From: Paenibacillus sp. MMS20-IR301
Lineage (GTDB): Bacteria; Bacillota; Bacilli; Paenibacillales; Paenibacillaceae
DNA length: 64,000 bases
Reading direction: 5' to 3'
NCBI RefSeq assembly: GCF_032302195.1
Contig: NZ_CP135275.1
Coordinates: 4,278,001-4,342,000 of the forward strand
Shown here: piece after piece, positions 44,566-53,299 of the stretch
How the letters are laid out: the number at the start of each line of letters is the position of its first letter
Numbering within the stretch: position 1 is the first letter of the stretch
Position numbers and translations under genes: made by a program
The notes under the pieces: generated by a model
Told to the model about the DNA's origin: nothing
Seen by the model: the letters and a program-made list of their open reading frames with translations, nothing else
Database searches by the model: none

Positions 44566-45306
44566 TTACCCGGGCGGCAGCTCATTGTACATGTCTTTCC
44601 GCTTAAAGGTAAGACTTCCGGTTTGCTCGCGGCGGTGAACAGCGCATCGCCTGCTCCGGCAATTACGGTATTGATGCCTACCGAGAGTAATCTCGCTTCC
44701 ACGCTTTGCTTCCCGTCATCCCGGTAATCGTTGATCGCATCCATGGTTTCTTCTATCGTTCCGCTAATGGCTCCCGCTGCCATCGATTTGAGTAAGGTCG
44801 GCGAGAACTTGCCTACCAGGCCTGGCGTCTTTACTCCGTTCAGAAATCTCATAGGCAGACCGATGCTGATGAAGGTTCCGGCTATTTGGCCCGCTTTTTT
44901 CCCGTACGGATCATCCATGGGATTCACATAGCCTTCCGGGGCCGGACCTGCAATCCAGTCCCCTAGCGTTCTTGGAATGCCAAATGCGGCCGTATTGATC
45001 GCCTGGACCATCATATTGCTTCCGCCCACCAGGATATTCGCCAGCGTCTGATTTCCTACTCCGCTTCTTGCCAGACGGTCTTTATCCGCCATTTCCTTAT
45101 CCAGCTTCTCAGCTTCGCTGGTTAATTCCTTAATGAGTACTTGGGCCTTTAACAGCTCCTGCCCCTGGGATACCACCCCAGCCCGAGGCTTTCCCCTTGA
45201 ACTGCAGATGCAGACGGTTTGTGTTCTGGCTGACCAGTCCAATCTTCGTACACAGGCGCTCTACTTCATCGACATTAAAGATCATTCTTGCGGAAGACGG
45301 TACCAT
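44566..45306 (-). pseudogene. Broken toxin scaffold, copy D (toxin domain lost)
   Basis: The region is homologous to parts of the intact toxin at 51028-53193. The N-terminus (FNVDEVERLCTKIGLVSQ to GKASGWGGIP, with a WGG motif) is followed by a two-base deletion that shifts the frame. The frame resumes with GQELLKAQVLIKELTSEAEKL and then jumps directly to DKEMADKDRLARSG, so about 980 bases (some 330 codons) between two EKL-coding sites are gone. The pre-toxin segment runs to AGDALFTAASK. There the homology stops; a residual alternative frame reads SLTFKRKDMYNELPPG before a stop. No toxin domain or immunity gene follows. It is the most decayed member of the array. Confidence 0.8.
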
Positions 45307-45419
45307 CCCCTTTTTCTTCACTCTACATGTTCGATTCCAATCCCTATGCACTTATAACTTCAATAAATATCCAATATATGATTACATCCTTTATTATCTG
45401 TTCTATTCCACAATATTTT

Positions 45420-45660
45420 TAGTGATGTCCAGTCGCTATCATGGTCTGAACAGTAGAAAGAACATAAAAAAACAGGTCAAACATGGCAGTATATAACCAT
45501 AATCAACCTGTTACTGTAACTGTATAATGTTATTCAGGTTATACTATTCAAGTATTACTGCACGTACAATCGAAATGACCGAATTCTTTTACAAGCATTA
45601 CAAGGGTTAAATGAGCTATTGGTTGAATGATGAGTTCATTCGGCACCGGGTAACCCCTAA
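45420..45660 (-). mobile_element. Insertion-sequence remnant between toxin copies C and D
   Basis: No coding gene is found here. The right end (45618-45657) shares TTCATTCGGCAC(C/T)GGGTA with 49813-49853, and the left end (ATGGTCTGA near 45430, then an A-rich stretch and an ACAGG...CCTGT hairpin) resembles 49706-49780. The second site lies next to IS110-type transposase debris, so this is probably the non-coding end of the same element. Assignment is inference. Confidence 0.35.
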
Positions 45661-45675
45661 AAAAGCGAACATTAT

Positions 45676-46017
45676 TCATTCAATTCTATCATCATTAAAT
45701 ATCGCTTCAAACTCTTCATTTGTATATTCTCTATTGCTAGATAAATGGTAGCGTTGAGGTATCCCGTTATGGTCTAAAACATGATCAACAACACCATCAA
45801 CATCGGAAATAACAAAACTAATTTCATCATCGCCCTCATATTCCTTCGGTGTTATATCAGCCAACACAAGCCATGCACTTCCTATTATTCTATAAAATTC
45901 TTTGTAGAATTTCACGCTTTTATCAAAATCATCTTGTATAGTTCCATATAGATTATGTTTTTTCTGATAGTCCTTTGCTATTTGTATTGCTTGGCTAGCT
46001 GTTAAGTTTGCTTTCAT
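45676..46017 (-). CDS. Immunity-protein candidate for the metallopeptidase toxin (copy C)
   Basis: A 113-residue acidic cytoplasmic protein that I do not recognise. It starts at ATG 46017, just 11 bases after the stop of the copy C toxin (GTG at 46029 would overlap it). It is rich in Asp, Glu and aromatics (GSAWLVLADITPKEYEGDDEISFVISD and YTNEEFEAIFNDD). A short single-domain acidic protein directly downstream of a polymorphic toxin, on the same strand, is the usual placement of an immunity gene. The base composition is more AT-rich than the scaffold. Function is inferred from position only. Confidence 0.6.
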   Translation of the reverse strand: MKANLTASQAIQIAKDYQKKHNLYGTIQDDFDKSVKFYKEFYRIIGSAWLVLADITPKEYEGDDEISFVISDVDGVVDHVLDHNGIPQRYHLSSNREYTNEEFEAIFNDDRIE

Positions 46018-46028
46018 TTCATCTCTCA

Positions 46029-46993
46029 CTATTCGTCAAATCCTTTCCAACTTGGTGGAGGCCATTGTCCATTTCTTAACTTGAAGATGTATCTCTGTGC
46101 TTCGTAGATCTCTTCAGCATTAAACTTACTCTTATTCATCATAATTTCATTATAAACGAATTCTTCCTTTTCTAATGTAGATAGCTTGAGATATTTTTCT
46201 TTTCCAAGTTCTCTAAATTGCTTGGCATGGAAGGATTCATGAAGAGCGCTTAATATTGACGCGTCAGGTCTCAAAACAATTTGTCCTGTATTAGGGTTAA
46301 ATCCACCCACGGCTTTTTGGGGTAAAACACTACCATTTTTGTCGATAATAACTTTAACATCGTTTGCATTCATTTCACTCTTGAATTTTTTCATATCTCG
46401 TATACTCATAATTCTTAGTCCATCTGGGGTTAGCCGAATTTGGCCACTAACAGGCATATCTTCCCATTCTTTAAGATCAAAATCCCCATCCCCCTCAATC
46501 TCCGCCCTAGCCTTAGCAGTACCCTCCACCTCTTTAACCTTCACATCGCCGATCTTCCCGTTCACGAGCTTCTTTACATTCGCCAGCCCTTTGCTCGCGG
46601 CGGTGAACAGCGCATCGCCTGCTCCGGCAATTACGGTATTGATGCCTACCGAGAGTACCCTCGCTCCCACGCTTTGCTTCCCGTCATCCCGGTAATCGTT
46701 GATCGCATCCATGGTTTCTTCGATCGTTCCGCTAATGGCTCCCGCTACCATTGATTTGAGTAAGGTCGGCGAGAACTTGCCTACCAGGCCAGGCGTCTTT
46801 ACTCCGTTCAGAAATCTCATAGGCAGACCGATGCTGATGACGGTTCCGGCTATTTGGCCCGCTTTTTTCCCGTATTGATCGCCTGGACCAGCATGTTGCT
46901 TCCGCCCACCAGGATATTCGCCAGCGTCTGGTTCCCGACTCCGCTTTTCGTCAGACGGTCTTTATCCGCCATATCCTTATCCAGCTTCTCATG
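46029..46993 (-). pseudogene. Broken toxin scaffold, copy C, with HExxH metallopeptidase domain
   Basis: The scaffold begins inside the gene at EKLDKDMADKDRLTKSG and is truncated upstream; the secretion domain is gone. An 88-base deletion relative to the intact copy, at CCGTA direct repeats, then shifts the frame near 46875. From 46820 an open frame of 263 residues continues through the pre-toxin region (KSMVAGAISGTIEETMDA to VEGTAKARAEIEG) and into a C-terminal toxin domain of about 126 residues. That domain carries ALHESFHAKQFRELGKEKYLKL, an HExxH zinc motif matching zincin-like metallopeptidase toxin domains (Tox-MPTase4 type). The immunity candidate follows. It is an orphan toxin module, probably silent unless recombined. 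Confidence 0.78.
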
Positions 46994-47040
46994 GGCCCTC
47001 AACCGCTTAACTTGAGAGTTCTAACAAAGACAAAAGAAAA

Positions 47041-47068
47041 CCACAATATCGGATAGCTAATATTGTGG
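47041..47068 (-). terminator. Terminator after the Imm3-like gene
   Basis: CCACAATAT and ATATTGTGG form a 9-bp stem with a 10-base loop, and minus-strand TTTTCTTTTG follows. It separates cassette B from cassette C. Confidence 0.7.
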
Positions 47069-47107
47069 CATTAAAATTCAGACTATTCTTTTGAAAAAAA
47101 TAGAAAT

Positions 47108-47788
47108 TTAGTATTTGGTTATGATCTCCTTAATTCGGACATTAAGATCCGACTTCTCGGATTCTGTTAATTGTTGTCCTACTTCGCTCAAATCGAATTG
47201 CTCTAACTCATTTTTTATTTTTAGAAATTCCTTTTCTGCTTTAATACCATGTCTGATAAGCAATTCTGCAAGTGTTGTTTTAACAACAATTTTCTCACTT
47301 AATGTACTTCTGCACTCGCGTTCAAATCTCCCCATTACTTTTTCAATAAGCTCAAACGTATCCTTTATATCATTAATAATAATCCCAAAATAGTCTTTAA
47401 CCTCCTTTTCTATTTCATAATAGTACCATCTCGTATATGGACTATAATCTACAGGTATATTTTCAATTCCATCTAGTACCATATCTCTTCGTTCTAATAT
47501 ATCCCGATACTCATCTGGAGTTGTTTCAAGTTGCAACTTATCTAAGTCTAAGGAATTCAAAACATCAACTATCTTCTCTTTTGCTTTTATAAAAATTTTC
47601 GAATGTGTTAAATATATCCTTCCCTCTGCAATAAATATTACCGATTTTTCCATTTCACCTCTTTTTTGAATATCAAGGTATGCCTCAGATGTACAAACAA
47701 GTGCCTCAGCATTACTCATTCCCTCACATTTCAAATCAAAGTAACTCTCATAAAATGCACCGAATAGTGCCTCATAGTTTCGTTTCAC
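47108..47788 (-). CDS. Imm3-like immunity protein for the deaminase toxin (copy B)
   Basis: A 226-residue cytoplasmic, mostly helical protein. MEKSVIFIAEGRIYLTHSKIF, NIPVDYSPYTRWYYYEIEKEV and RFERECRSTLSEKIVVKTTLAELLIRHG resemble what I recall of the Imm3 immunity family; the match is from memory and should be checked. The start is GTG at 47788, with GGGAGG about nine bases upstream, 23 bases after the deaminase stop. It probably binds and blocks the deaminase domain. It ends in a terminator. The AT content is higher than in the scaffold, as expected for a swapped cassette. Confidence 0.6.
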   Translation of the reverse strand: MKRNYEALFGAFYESYFDLKCEGMSNAEALVCTSEAYLDIQKRGEMEKSVIFIAEGRIYLTHSKIFIKAKEKIVDVLNSLDLDKLQLETTPDEYRDILERRDMVLDGIENIPVDYSPYTRWYYYEIEKEVKDYFGIIINDIKDTFELIEKVMGRFERECRSTLSEKIVVKTTLAELLIRHGIKAEKEFLKIKNELEQFDLSEVGQQLTESEKSDLNVRIKEIITKY

Positions 47789-47811
47789 TTTTACTGCCTC
47801 CCTATAAATTC

Positions 47812-49690
47812 TTATGGATGAACTAACCCTTCACTGTTATGAATTACTTCAATATCAATATTGGGATAATCTTCATGGAATTTCTGGATGATTCTACTGC
47901 AACTTGCACAAGTATCTAATTCAGTAAATAGTTTTATTTTCCCGCGAGCATTTGACGGATCTGGTAATGTATCTATCCTCGCAGCTAAATCATTCAGAAT
48001 TTTATACTCCGTATCATTATCTCTTAATCTTATATTCCCGCCTCTATCTGGTGCAAGTGTTGCCTCATATTTTGGTTTTGATGGCTTTAAGGAGAAATCA
48101 GCATAGTCTTTTGCCTTGTTATCTCCATTTAAGCTACTGTGTGAATAAAATTCTTTTTTATCTATTCCCTTTATATCTACTTCAGCATAAGCAAAATTCA
48201 GCACATCTTTGATCCTATTAGAAAGTTTACTTCTTAACTCTTTAACTCTATCAATAATGTGTCCTTCTGTTGCTAAATTAATTGTTCTAGTTGGAAAAAC
48301 TTTTCCTTGGCTTACATTTAGATCAGGTTTACCCGCTCCCTCAATCTCCGCCTTAGCCTTAGCAGTACCATCCACCTCTTTAAACTCCACTTCACGAATA
48401 GACCCGTTCACGAGCTTCTTCACACTCGCCAGCCCTTTGCTCGCGGCGGTGAACAGCGCATCGCCTGCTCCGGCAATTACGGTATTGATGCCTACCGAGA
48501 GTAATCTCGCTTCCACGCTTTGCTTCCCGTCATCCCGGTAATCGTTGATCGCATCCATGGTTTCTTCTATCGTTCCGCTAATGGCTCCCGCTGCCATCGA
48601 TTTGAGTAAGGTCGGCGAGAACTTGCCTACCAGGCCTGGCGTCTTCACTCCGTTCAGAAATCTCATAGGCAGACCGATGCTGATGAAGGTTCCGGCTATT
48701 TGGCCCGCTTTTTTCCCGTACGGATCATCCATGGGATTCACATAGCCTTCCGGGGCCGGACCTGCAATCCAGTCTCCCAGCGTTCTTGGAATGCCAAATG
48801 CGGCCGTATTGATCGCCTGGACCATCATATTGCTTCCACCCATAAGGATGTTTGCCATTGTCTGGTTTCCTACTCCGCTTCTTGCCAGACGGTCTTTATC
48901 CGCCATTTCCTTATCCAGCTTCTCGTAATAGGCCTTCAGCTCTTCATACCGCCGGTCCTGCTCCTCGGCCGGTAAGGTGAACCAATACGTCCTCTTCAGC
49001 CGCTCGATCACCTTCGGATCCTCCCGGTTCCATCGCCATCCGCAGCAGGAGCGCGTATTCTTCCTTCTCCAGCAGCGGTACGCTCCGGTCGGTAATGGTC
49101 GGATCGTAGTCGCAGGCTTTGATGGCCGTCTGCTTGTAATATCCGCTAAGGTCCTTCCCGGACTGATATTGGATTTCGCTGACCCCCATCGCCTTCAGCT
49201 TCTGGCGCGCTTCCTCCGCCTGCTGATGGGCCGCTTCCATTTGCGCCTGATTGCCGAAGGCCTTGTACACCTCATACGCGATCTGTGACTTTCCAATCAG
49301 CTCCCGGGCTTCATAAATCTCCTTCAGCTTCACCTGTGCGGCCAGTCCATCAATGCTTACCAATCTTGACTGCTGAATCATTCCCTGCAGCTTCTGCACT
49401 ACCGGATCGCTGCTCCATTCATCCCTGGCACTCAGGGTCGTTAACGTACGAATCAGGCTGGTTACGGCCTTCTGTACCAAGAAGGGGAAGGAAAGTGGAC
49501 CGATTGACCCGCCGCCTCCCATACTTCCGAATAACCCTGCCAGTACACCCAGTTGCTGGCTGAGCTGAGCTGACCTGCCTGCCGCTTATTCTCGGCTTGT
49601 ACACTCTGGACTCCCTGGAGGTACTGTGATAGGGATCCTCTAGCTTCTTAGCTTCACTGGTTAATTCCTTGATGAGCAACTGGCTTTCTA
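47812..49690 (-). pseudogene. Broken toxin scaffold, copy B, with BURPS668_1122-type deaminase domain
   Basis: The scaffold lacks the N-terminal WXG region and is shifted more than once. The first piece (KLVESQLLIKELTSEAKKLED near 49690) is out of frame with the next. A 110-base deletion between two CTCCCGGTTC repeats (junction near 49022) shifts the frame again. A 399-residue frame from 49011 then covers the pre-toxin part and a toxin domain after EGAGKPDL. The domain has FAYAEVDIKG, SHSS, DTEYKILNDLA and LFTELDTCASCSRIIQKF, the layout of BURPS668_1122-type nucleic-acid deaminases (His and CxxC zinc ligands). The Imm3-like gene follows. It is an orphan module without a secretion domain. Confidence 0.8.
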
Positions 49691-49697
49691 CAAGTTT

Positions 49698-49857
49698 GAC
49701 CTCGCTAGGATGGTCTGACAATAATTCTAAAATGAGAAAACAGACCAATTATGGTCGTATTCGACTATAATTGGTCTGTTTGGGTAACGAAAAAGCGTTA
49801 TTCGGGCATCATTATTGGTTGGCTGATGCTTTCATTCGGCACTGGGTAGCCTCCGTT
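49698..49857 (-). mobile_element. Insertion-sequence remnant, non-coding end
   Basis: Contains a 14-bp perfect inverted repeat (AACAGACCAATTAT with ATAATTGGTCTGTT, 49738-49779) and the TTCATTCGGCACTGGGTA block that recurs at 45618-45657 and, more weakly, at 50471-50518. It continues directly from IS110-like transposase debris. It fits the structured non-coding end of an IS110 element, but the assignment is inference. Confidence 0.4.
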
Positions 49858-50078
49858 TGCTTTTATCTTTGCTCCAGCCGCTCCAACTGAAGCAAATGGG
49901 AACGATTCCGGCAAAACGGGCTAGCACATCAGCGTTAGAGAAGCGGTGTACATCTCCTACCTCAGCAATCAATTCCGCCGCTGTAACGGTGCTAATTATC
50001 CATCGACTCTAGTTTGTAATTAGTCTGTTCCAATACCTGCCGAAGCTCTTCCTCGATTTGCTTGATGAGTTCTCGACT
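49858..50078 (-). pseudogene. IS110-family transposase remnant
   Basis: On the minus strand, in two frames joined by one shift, the sequence reads LIKQIEEELRQVLEQTNYKLESM and STVTAAELIAEVGDVHRFSNADVLARFAGIVPICFS. This is the C-terminal Transposase_20 domain of IS110-type transposases (helix, then AAELIAEVGD, then the RFAGIVP strand). The catalytic DEDD N-terminal domain is missing. It is only about 70 codons long and clearly dead. It lies between toxin cassettes A and B, so element activity may have taken part in cassette capture. Confidence 0.65.
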
Positions 50079-50079
50079 T

Positions 50080-50290
50080 CTTGGCATGTCTTGACCATGA
50101 TGTCGATGAGGAAGTCCCTGTATTCTTGGAAGTCCGATTCATCTCACCAACCTACTTCACTAATTCCAGTATTTTTTCTGCCTTACAGATTGATGTTATG
50201 GCTTGCTTTACGTAAATACTCCACCAGATCATCTCCTCTACCGTCAACGCCTGATGTGGTGCAAGATAACTCCCTCAAAAGACAAGCTGT
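50080..50290 (-). pseudogene. Degenerate coding remnant, possibly spore-coat (CotF-like)
   Basis: Two coherent but interrupted minus-strand frames read SYLAPHQALTVEEMIWWSIYVK and DFQEYRDFLIDIMVKTCQEVE. The LAPHxALxVxE pattern and the helical tail resemble ferritin-like spore coat proteins. Stops and shifts break the frame. The resemblance is weak. The stretch to 50525 holds no other gene; a third copy of the short IS-like block is at 50471-50518. Confidence 0.3.
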
Positions 50291-50525
50291 CGATATCCCT
50301 TTGACCTTTCTTCACTTTGTAGCCGAACGTCGCCTAACCTCCCGTGTTTCCTCCTTGCTGAACCTTCTTATTGCGCCCTCGGCTTAACTTCATAGATATT
50401 TCAAGCTGATGGTATGCATCCAGCAGTTCCATAAGCCTATTAATTAAGAAAATGGATGGTTATTACTTGGGCTACTGTTGTCAGTTTGGAGCTAGATTCA
50501 TTCGCCGATGGGTAGCCCTATCATT

Positions 50526-51011
50526 TTATAGATTTTCAATATCAATGGCTTCCTTAACTACAAACCTTTCATACCATCCATTTAAAGGGAAATTGGAAAT
50601 ATTGACTATATCCAATTCTAGGTGTTTAAGAATAAATAGGCCACCTCTTTCAATGATTTTAATTAGTGGATCGTATACAGCTAAGTAAATCTGTGCATCA
50701 GGATTTTTATCAGTATATTTCGCAAGTTGTAAATAGTATTCAAATACTTTACCTACATATTTCTTTTCATCTAGAAATTCAGTTGCTTCCTTACTGCAAT
50801 AATCTGAAAGAACTATTACTTCTTCATCACCTAATAAGGTTGCTATATTTGCATATAAAGGTGGTACTGGCTTTTGTGATTGTTCTTTAAAGAATTGAGC
50901 TAATCTTCTCAAAAACTCATAGCCTAGATGAGTATCTGACTTTGACATATTCAAACCAACCAAATCCCAATTTATTTCATTTATTCTTTGCAAAGCCTTA
51001 TCCAAGTGCAT
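50526..51011 (-). CDS. Immunity-protein candidate for the intact toxin (copy A)
   Basis: A 161-residue cytoplasmic helical protein that I do not recognise. Visible stretches are YEFLRRLAQFFKEQSQKPVPP, VIVLSDYCSKEATEFLDEKKY and FILKHLELDIVNISNFPLNGWYERF. It starts 16 bases after the toxin stop with a GAGGTGAAG site, in the same direction, which is the position of an immunity gene. The base composition is AT-rich compared with the scaffold, and like its toxin domain it is not repeated elsewhere in the array. Protection against the toxin A domain is inferred. Confidence 0.6.
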   Translation of the reverse strand: MHLDKALQRINEINWDLVGLNMSKSDTHLGYEFLRRLAQFFKEQSQKPVPPLYANIATLLGDEEVIVLSDYCSKEATEFLDEKKYVGKVFEYYLQLAKYTDKNPDAQIYLAVYDPLIKIIERGGLFILKHLELDIVNISNFPLNGWYERFVVKEAIDIENL

Positions 51012-51027
51012 TTCTTCACCTCAATTT

Positions 51028-53193
51028 TTAATAGTCGATTTCATCATCCACATGTTTAATAAAATCAGATCCTGAATCATATCCTGGGAATGGATCCGTC
51101 GGATTTCGAGCTGTAATGTTAGCTTTATCATGTGCATTTTTAGATGGGTTAACATTGTAGACCTCTATATCTGGATTCCATGTAGAACGATCCCTCAAAG
51201 GCATTCCTTCATCCATCAATTCTTGTTCTTTGATCTCATGATTTGCTAAATCCCTAAACCAATCTTTCTCCTTCTGTGTCAGTTCGCTCTTCTGAGCCTT
51301 CTTCCAAGCATAAGCAATCTCTGGGTCAGCTTGAAAGTATAAATCCTCGTATGGCTTACCACCTACAGATAACTGTTTTATGTCTAGAAATAGATGTTTT
51401 TTCATTATTAATATCTGTTCTTCTGTCAATCCTGTATTCTTTGCTACCGTACCAATATCTTCAACACCTAACTTTCTAATTTCAATATATTTCTTCTCAA
51501 GAAATGCTTGAAATCCATCCTCCGGTACGATGATATACTTCTTCATTTCAACAGGATCTGTTATAAAGTCACGTTTCCCCGCTCCCCCAACCTCCGCCTT
51601 AGCCTTAGCAGTACCCTCCACCTCTTTAACCTTCACATCGCCGATCGTCCCGTTCACGAGCTTCTTCACATTCGCCAGCCCTTTGCTCGCGGCGGTGAAC
51701 AGCGCATCGCCTGCTCCGGCAATTACGGTATTGATGCCTACCGAGAGTAACCTCGCTCCCACGCTTTGCTTCCCGTCATCCCGGTAATCGTTGATCGCAT
51801 CCATAGTTTCTTCGATCGTTCCGCTAATGGCTCCCGCTGCCATCGATTTGAGTAAGGTCGGCGAGAACTTGCCTACCAGGCCTGGCGTCTTTACTCCGTT
51901 CAGAAATCTCATAGGCAGACCGATGCTGATGATGGTTCCGGCTATTTGGCCCGCTTTTTTCCCGTACGGATCATCCATGGGATTCACATAGCCTTCCGGG
52001 GCTGGACCTGCAATCCAGTCCCCCAGCGTTCTTGGAATGCCAAATGCGGCCGTATTGATCGCCTGGACCATCATATTGCTTCCGCCCACCAGGATATTCG
52101 CCAGCGTCTGATTTCCTACTCCGCTTCTTGCCAGACGGTCTTTATCCGCCATTTCCTTATTCAGCTTCTCGTAATAGGCCTTCAGCTCTTCATACCGCCG
52201 GTCCTGCTCCTCGGCCGGTAAGGTGAACCAATACGTCCTCTTTAGCCGCTCGATCACCTTCGGATCCTCCCGGTTCAGGATGTCGGCTTCCGATACGCTG
52301 TTATACGGGTCCACCGGGCCTATTGTGGCTTCCGGTTGAATCAGGGCCAGCTGCCGCTTTGCCCATTCCCCCTGCACTCCCGGTTCCATCGCCATCCGCA
52401 GCAGGAGCGCGTATTCTTCCTTCTCCAGCAGCGGTACGCTCCGGTCGGTAATGGTCGGATCGTAGTCGCAGGCTTTGATGGCCGGCTGCTTATAATATCC
52501 GCTGAGGTCCTTCCCGGACTGATACTGGATTTCGCTGATCCCCATCGCCTTCAGCTTCTTGCGCGCTTCCTCCGCCTGCTGGTGGGCCGCCTCCATTTGC
52601 GCCTGATTGCCGAAGGTCTTGTACACCTCATACGCGATCTGTGACTTTCCAATCAGCTCCCGGGCTTCATAAATCTCCTTCAGCTTCACCTGTGCGGCCA
52701 GTCCATCAATGCTTACCAATCCTGACTGCTGAATCATTCCCTGCAACTTTTGCACGGCCGGATCACGGCTCAGTTCATCCCGGCCACTGAGGATCGATAC
52801 GGTACGCATCAGGCTGGTCACAGCCTTCTGTGCCAGGAAGGGGATGGAGAGCACACCAAACGCCCCGTTGCCCCCAGCATTTCCGAATAGCGCCGCCAAT
52901 GCGCCCAGTTGCTGGCTGAGCTGACCGGCCTGCCGTTTATTCTCCGCCCCTATTCCCTGAACTCCCTGGACGGCACTCCGGATGAAATCCTCCAGTTTCT
53001 CTGCTCCGCTTGTTAACTCTTGGATGAGCACTTGTGCCTTTAGCAGTTCCTGCCCCAGCGGAATTCCGCTCCAGTCCGAGGCCTTTCCCTTGAACTGCAG
53101 GTACAGCCGGTTCGTGTCCTGGCTGACCAGCCCGATTTTCGTGCGCAGGCGCTCTACTTCATCGACATTAAATAATAGTTTCGTCGCCGCCAT
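51028..53193 (-). CDS. Intact WXG-type polymorphic toxin (copy A), unrecognised toxin domain
   Basis: A 721-residue protein, the only complete member of the array. The N-terminal helical domain holds a WSG motif (residues 41-43), as in WXG100/LXG proteins, suggesting type VII export. Residues about 90-430 are a helical scaffold (for example KLKEIYEARELIGKSQIAYEVY). A Gly/Ala-rich pre-toxin segment follows (MDDPYGKKAGQIAGTIISIGL to AGDALFTAASKGL). The last 182 residues, after VGGAGKRDF, are unique: a helical start (LTEEQILIMKKHLFLDIKQL), then ANHEIKEQELMDEG with a His-Glu pair, and AHDKANITARNP at the end. No enzyme class was assigned. The ATG has AGGGGGAAG before it. Confidence 0.8.
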   Translation of the reverse strand: MAATKLLFNVDEVERLRTKIGLVSQDTNRLYLQFKGKASDWSGIPLGQELLKAQVLIQELTSGAEKLEDFIRSAVQGVQGIGAENKRQAGQLSQQLGALAALFGNAGGNGAFGVLSIPFLAQKAVTSLMRTVSILSGRDELSRDPAVQKLQGMIQQSGLVSIDGLAAQVKLKEIYEARELIGKSQIAYEVYKTFGNQAQMEAAHQQAEEARKKLKAMGISEIQYQSGKDLSGYYKQPAIKACDYDPTITDRSVPLLEKEEYALLLRMAMEPGVQGEWAKRQLALIQPEATIGPVDPYNSVSEADILNREDPKVIERLKRTYWFTLPAEEQDRRYEELKAYYEKLNKEMADKDRLARSGVGNQTLANILVGGSNMMVQAINTAAFGIPRTLGDWIAGPAPEGYVNPMDDPYGKKAGQIAGTIISIGLPMRFLNGVKTPGLVGKFSPTLLKSMAAGAISGTIEETMDAINDYRDDGKQSVGARLLSVGINTVIAGAGDALFTAASKGLANVKKLVNGTIGDVKVKEVEGTAKAKAEVGGAGKRDFITDPVEMKKYIIVPEDGFQAFLEKKYIEIRKLGVEDIGTVAKNTGLTEEQILIMKKHLFLDIKQLSVGGKPYEDLYFQADPEIAYAWKKAQKSELTQKEKDWFRDLANHEIKEQELMDEGMPLRDRSTWNPDIEVYNVNPSKNAHDKANITARNPTDPFPGYDSGSDFIKHVDDEIDY

Positions 53194-53218
53194 GGCTTCC
53201 CCCTGCTCATTCTAATAA

Positions 53219-53250
53219 AATCAGCTATGCAGCACGCTGCATAGCTGATT
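53219..53250 (-). terminator. Hairpin between the WXG100 gene and toxin A
   Basis: A 14-bp perfect stem (AATCAGCTATGCAG with its complement) with a four-base loop, followed on the minus strand by TTTTATTAG. It probably stops part of the transcription coming from the WXG100 gene, so that the small protein is made in excess over the toxin. Confidence 0.75.
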
Positions 53251-53299
53251 ACACTCTTATGTAGTGGGGCTCTTGCTGCCTATACCTATAAATAAATTC

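Noticed and set aside
47812..49011. The 399-codon deaminase frame as a complete gene of its own
   Set aside because: Its upstream sequence is plainly the rest of the scaffold, shifted by a 110-base deletion, so it is the 3' part of a broken gene.
51590..51850. The pre-toxin segment as a pre-toxin TG (PT-TG) domain
   Set aside because: It has a similar Gly/Ala-rich layout but the TG motif itself is not present, so I left it as a general pre-toxin segment.
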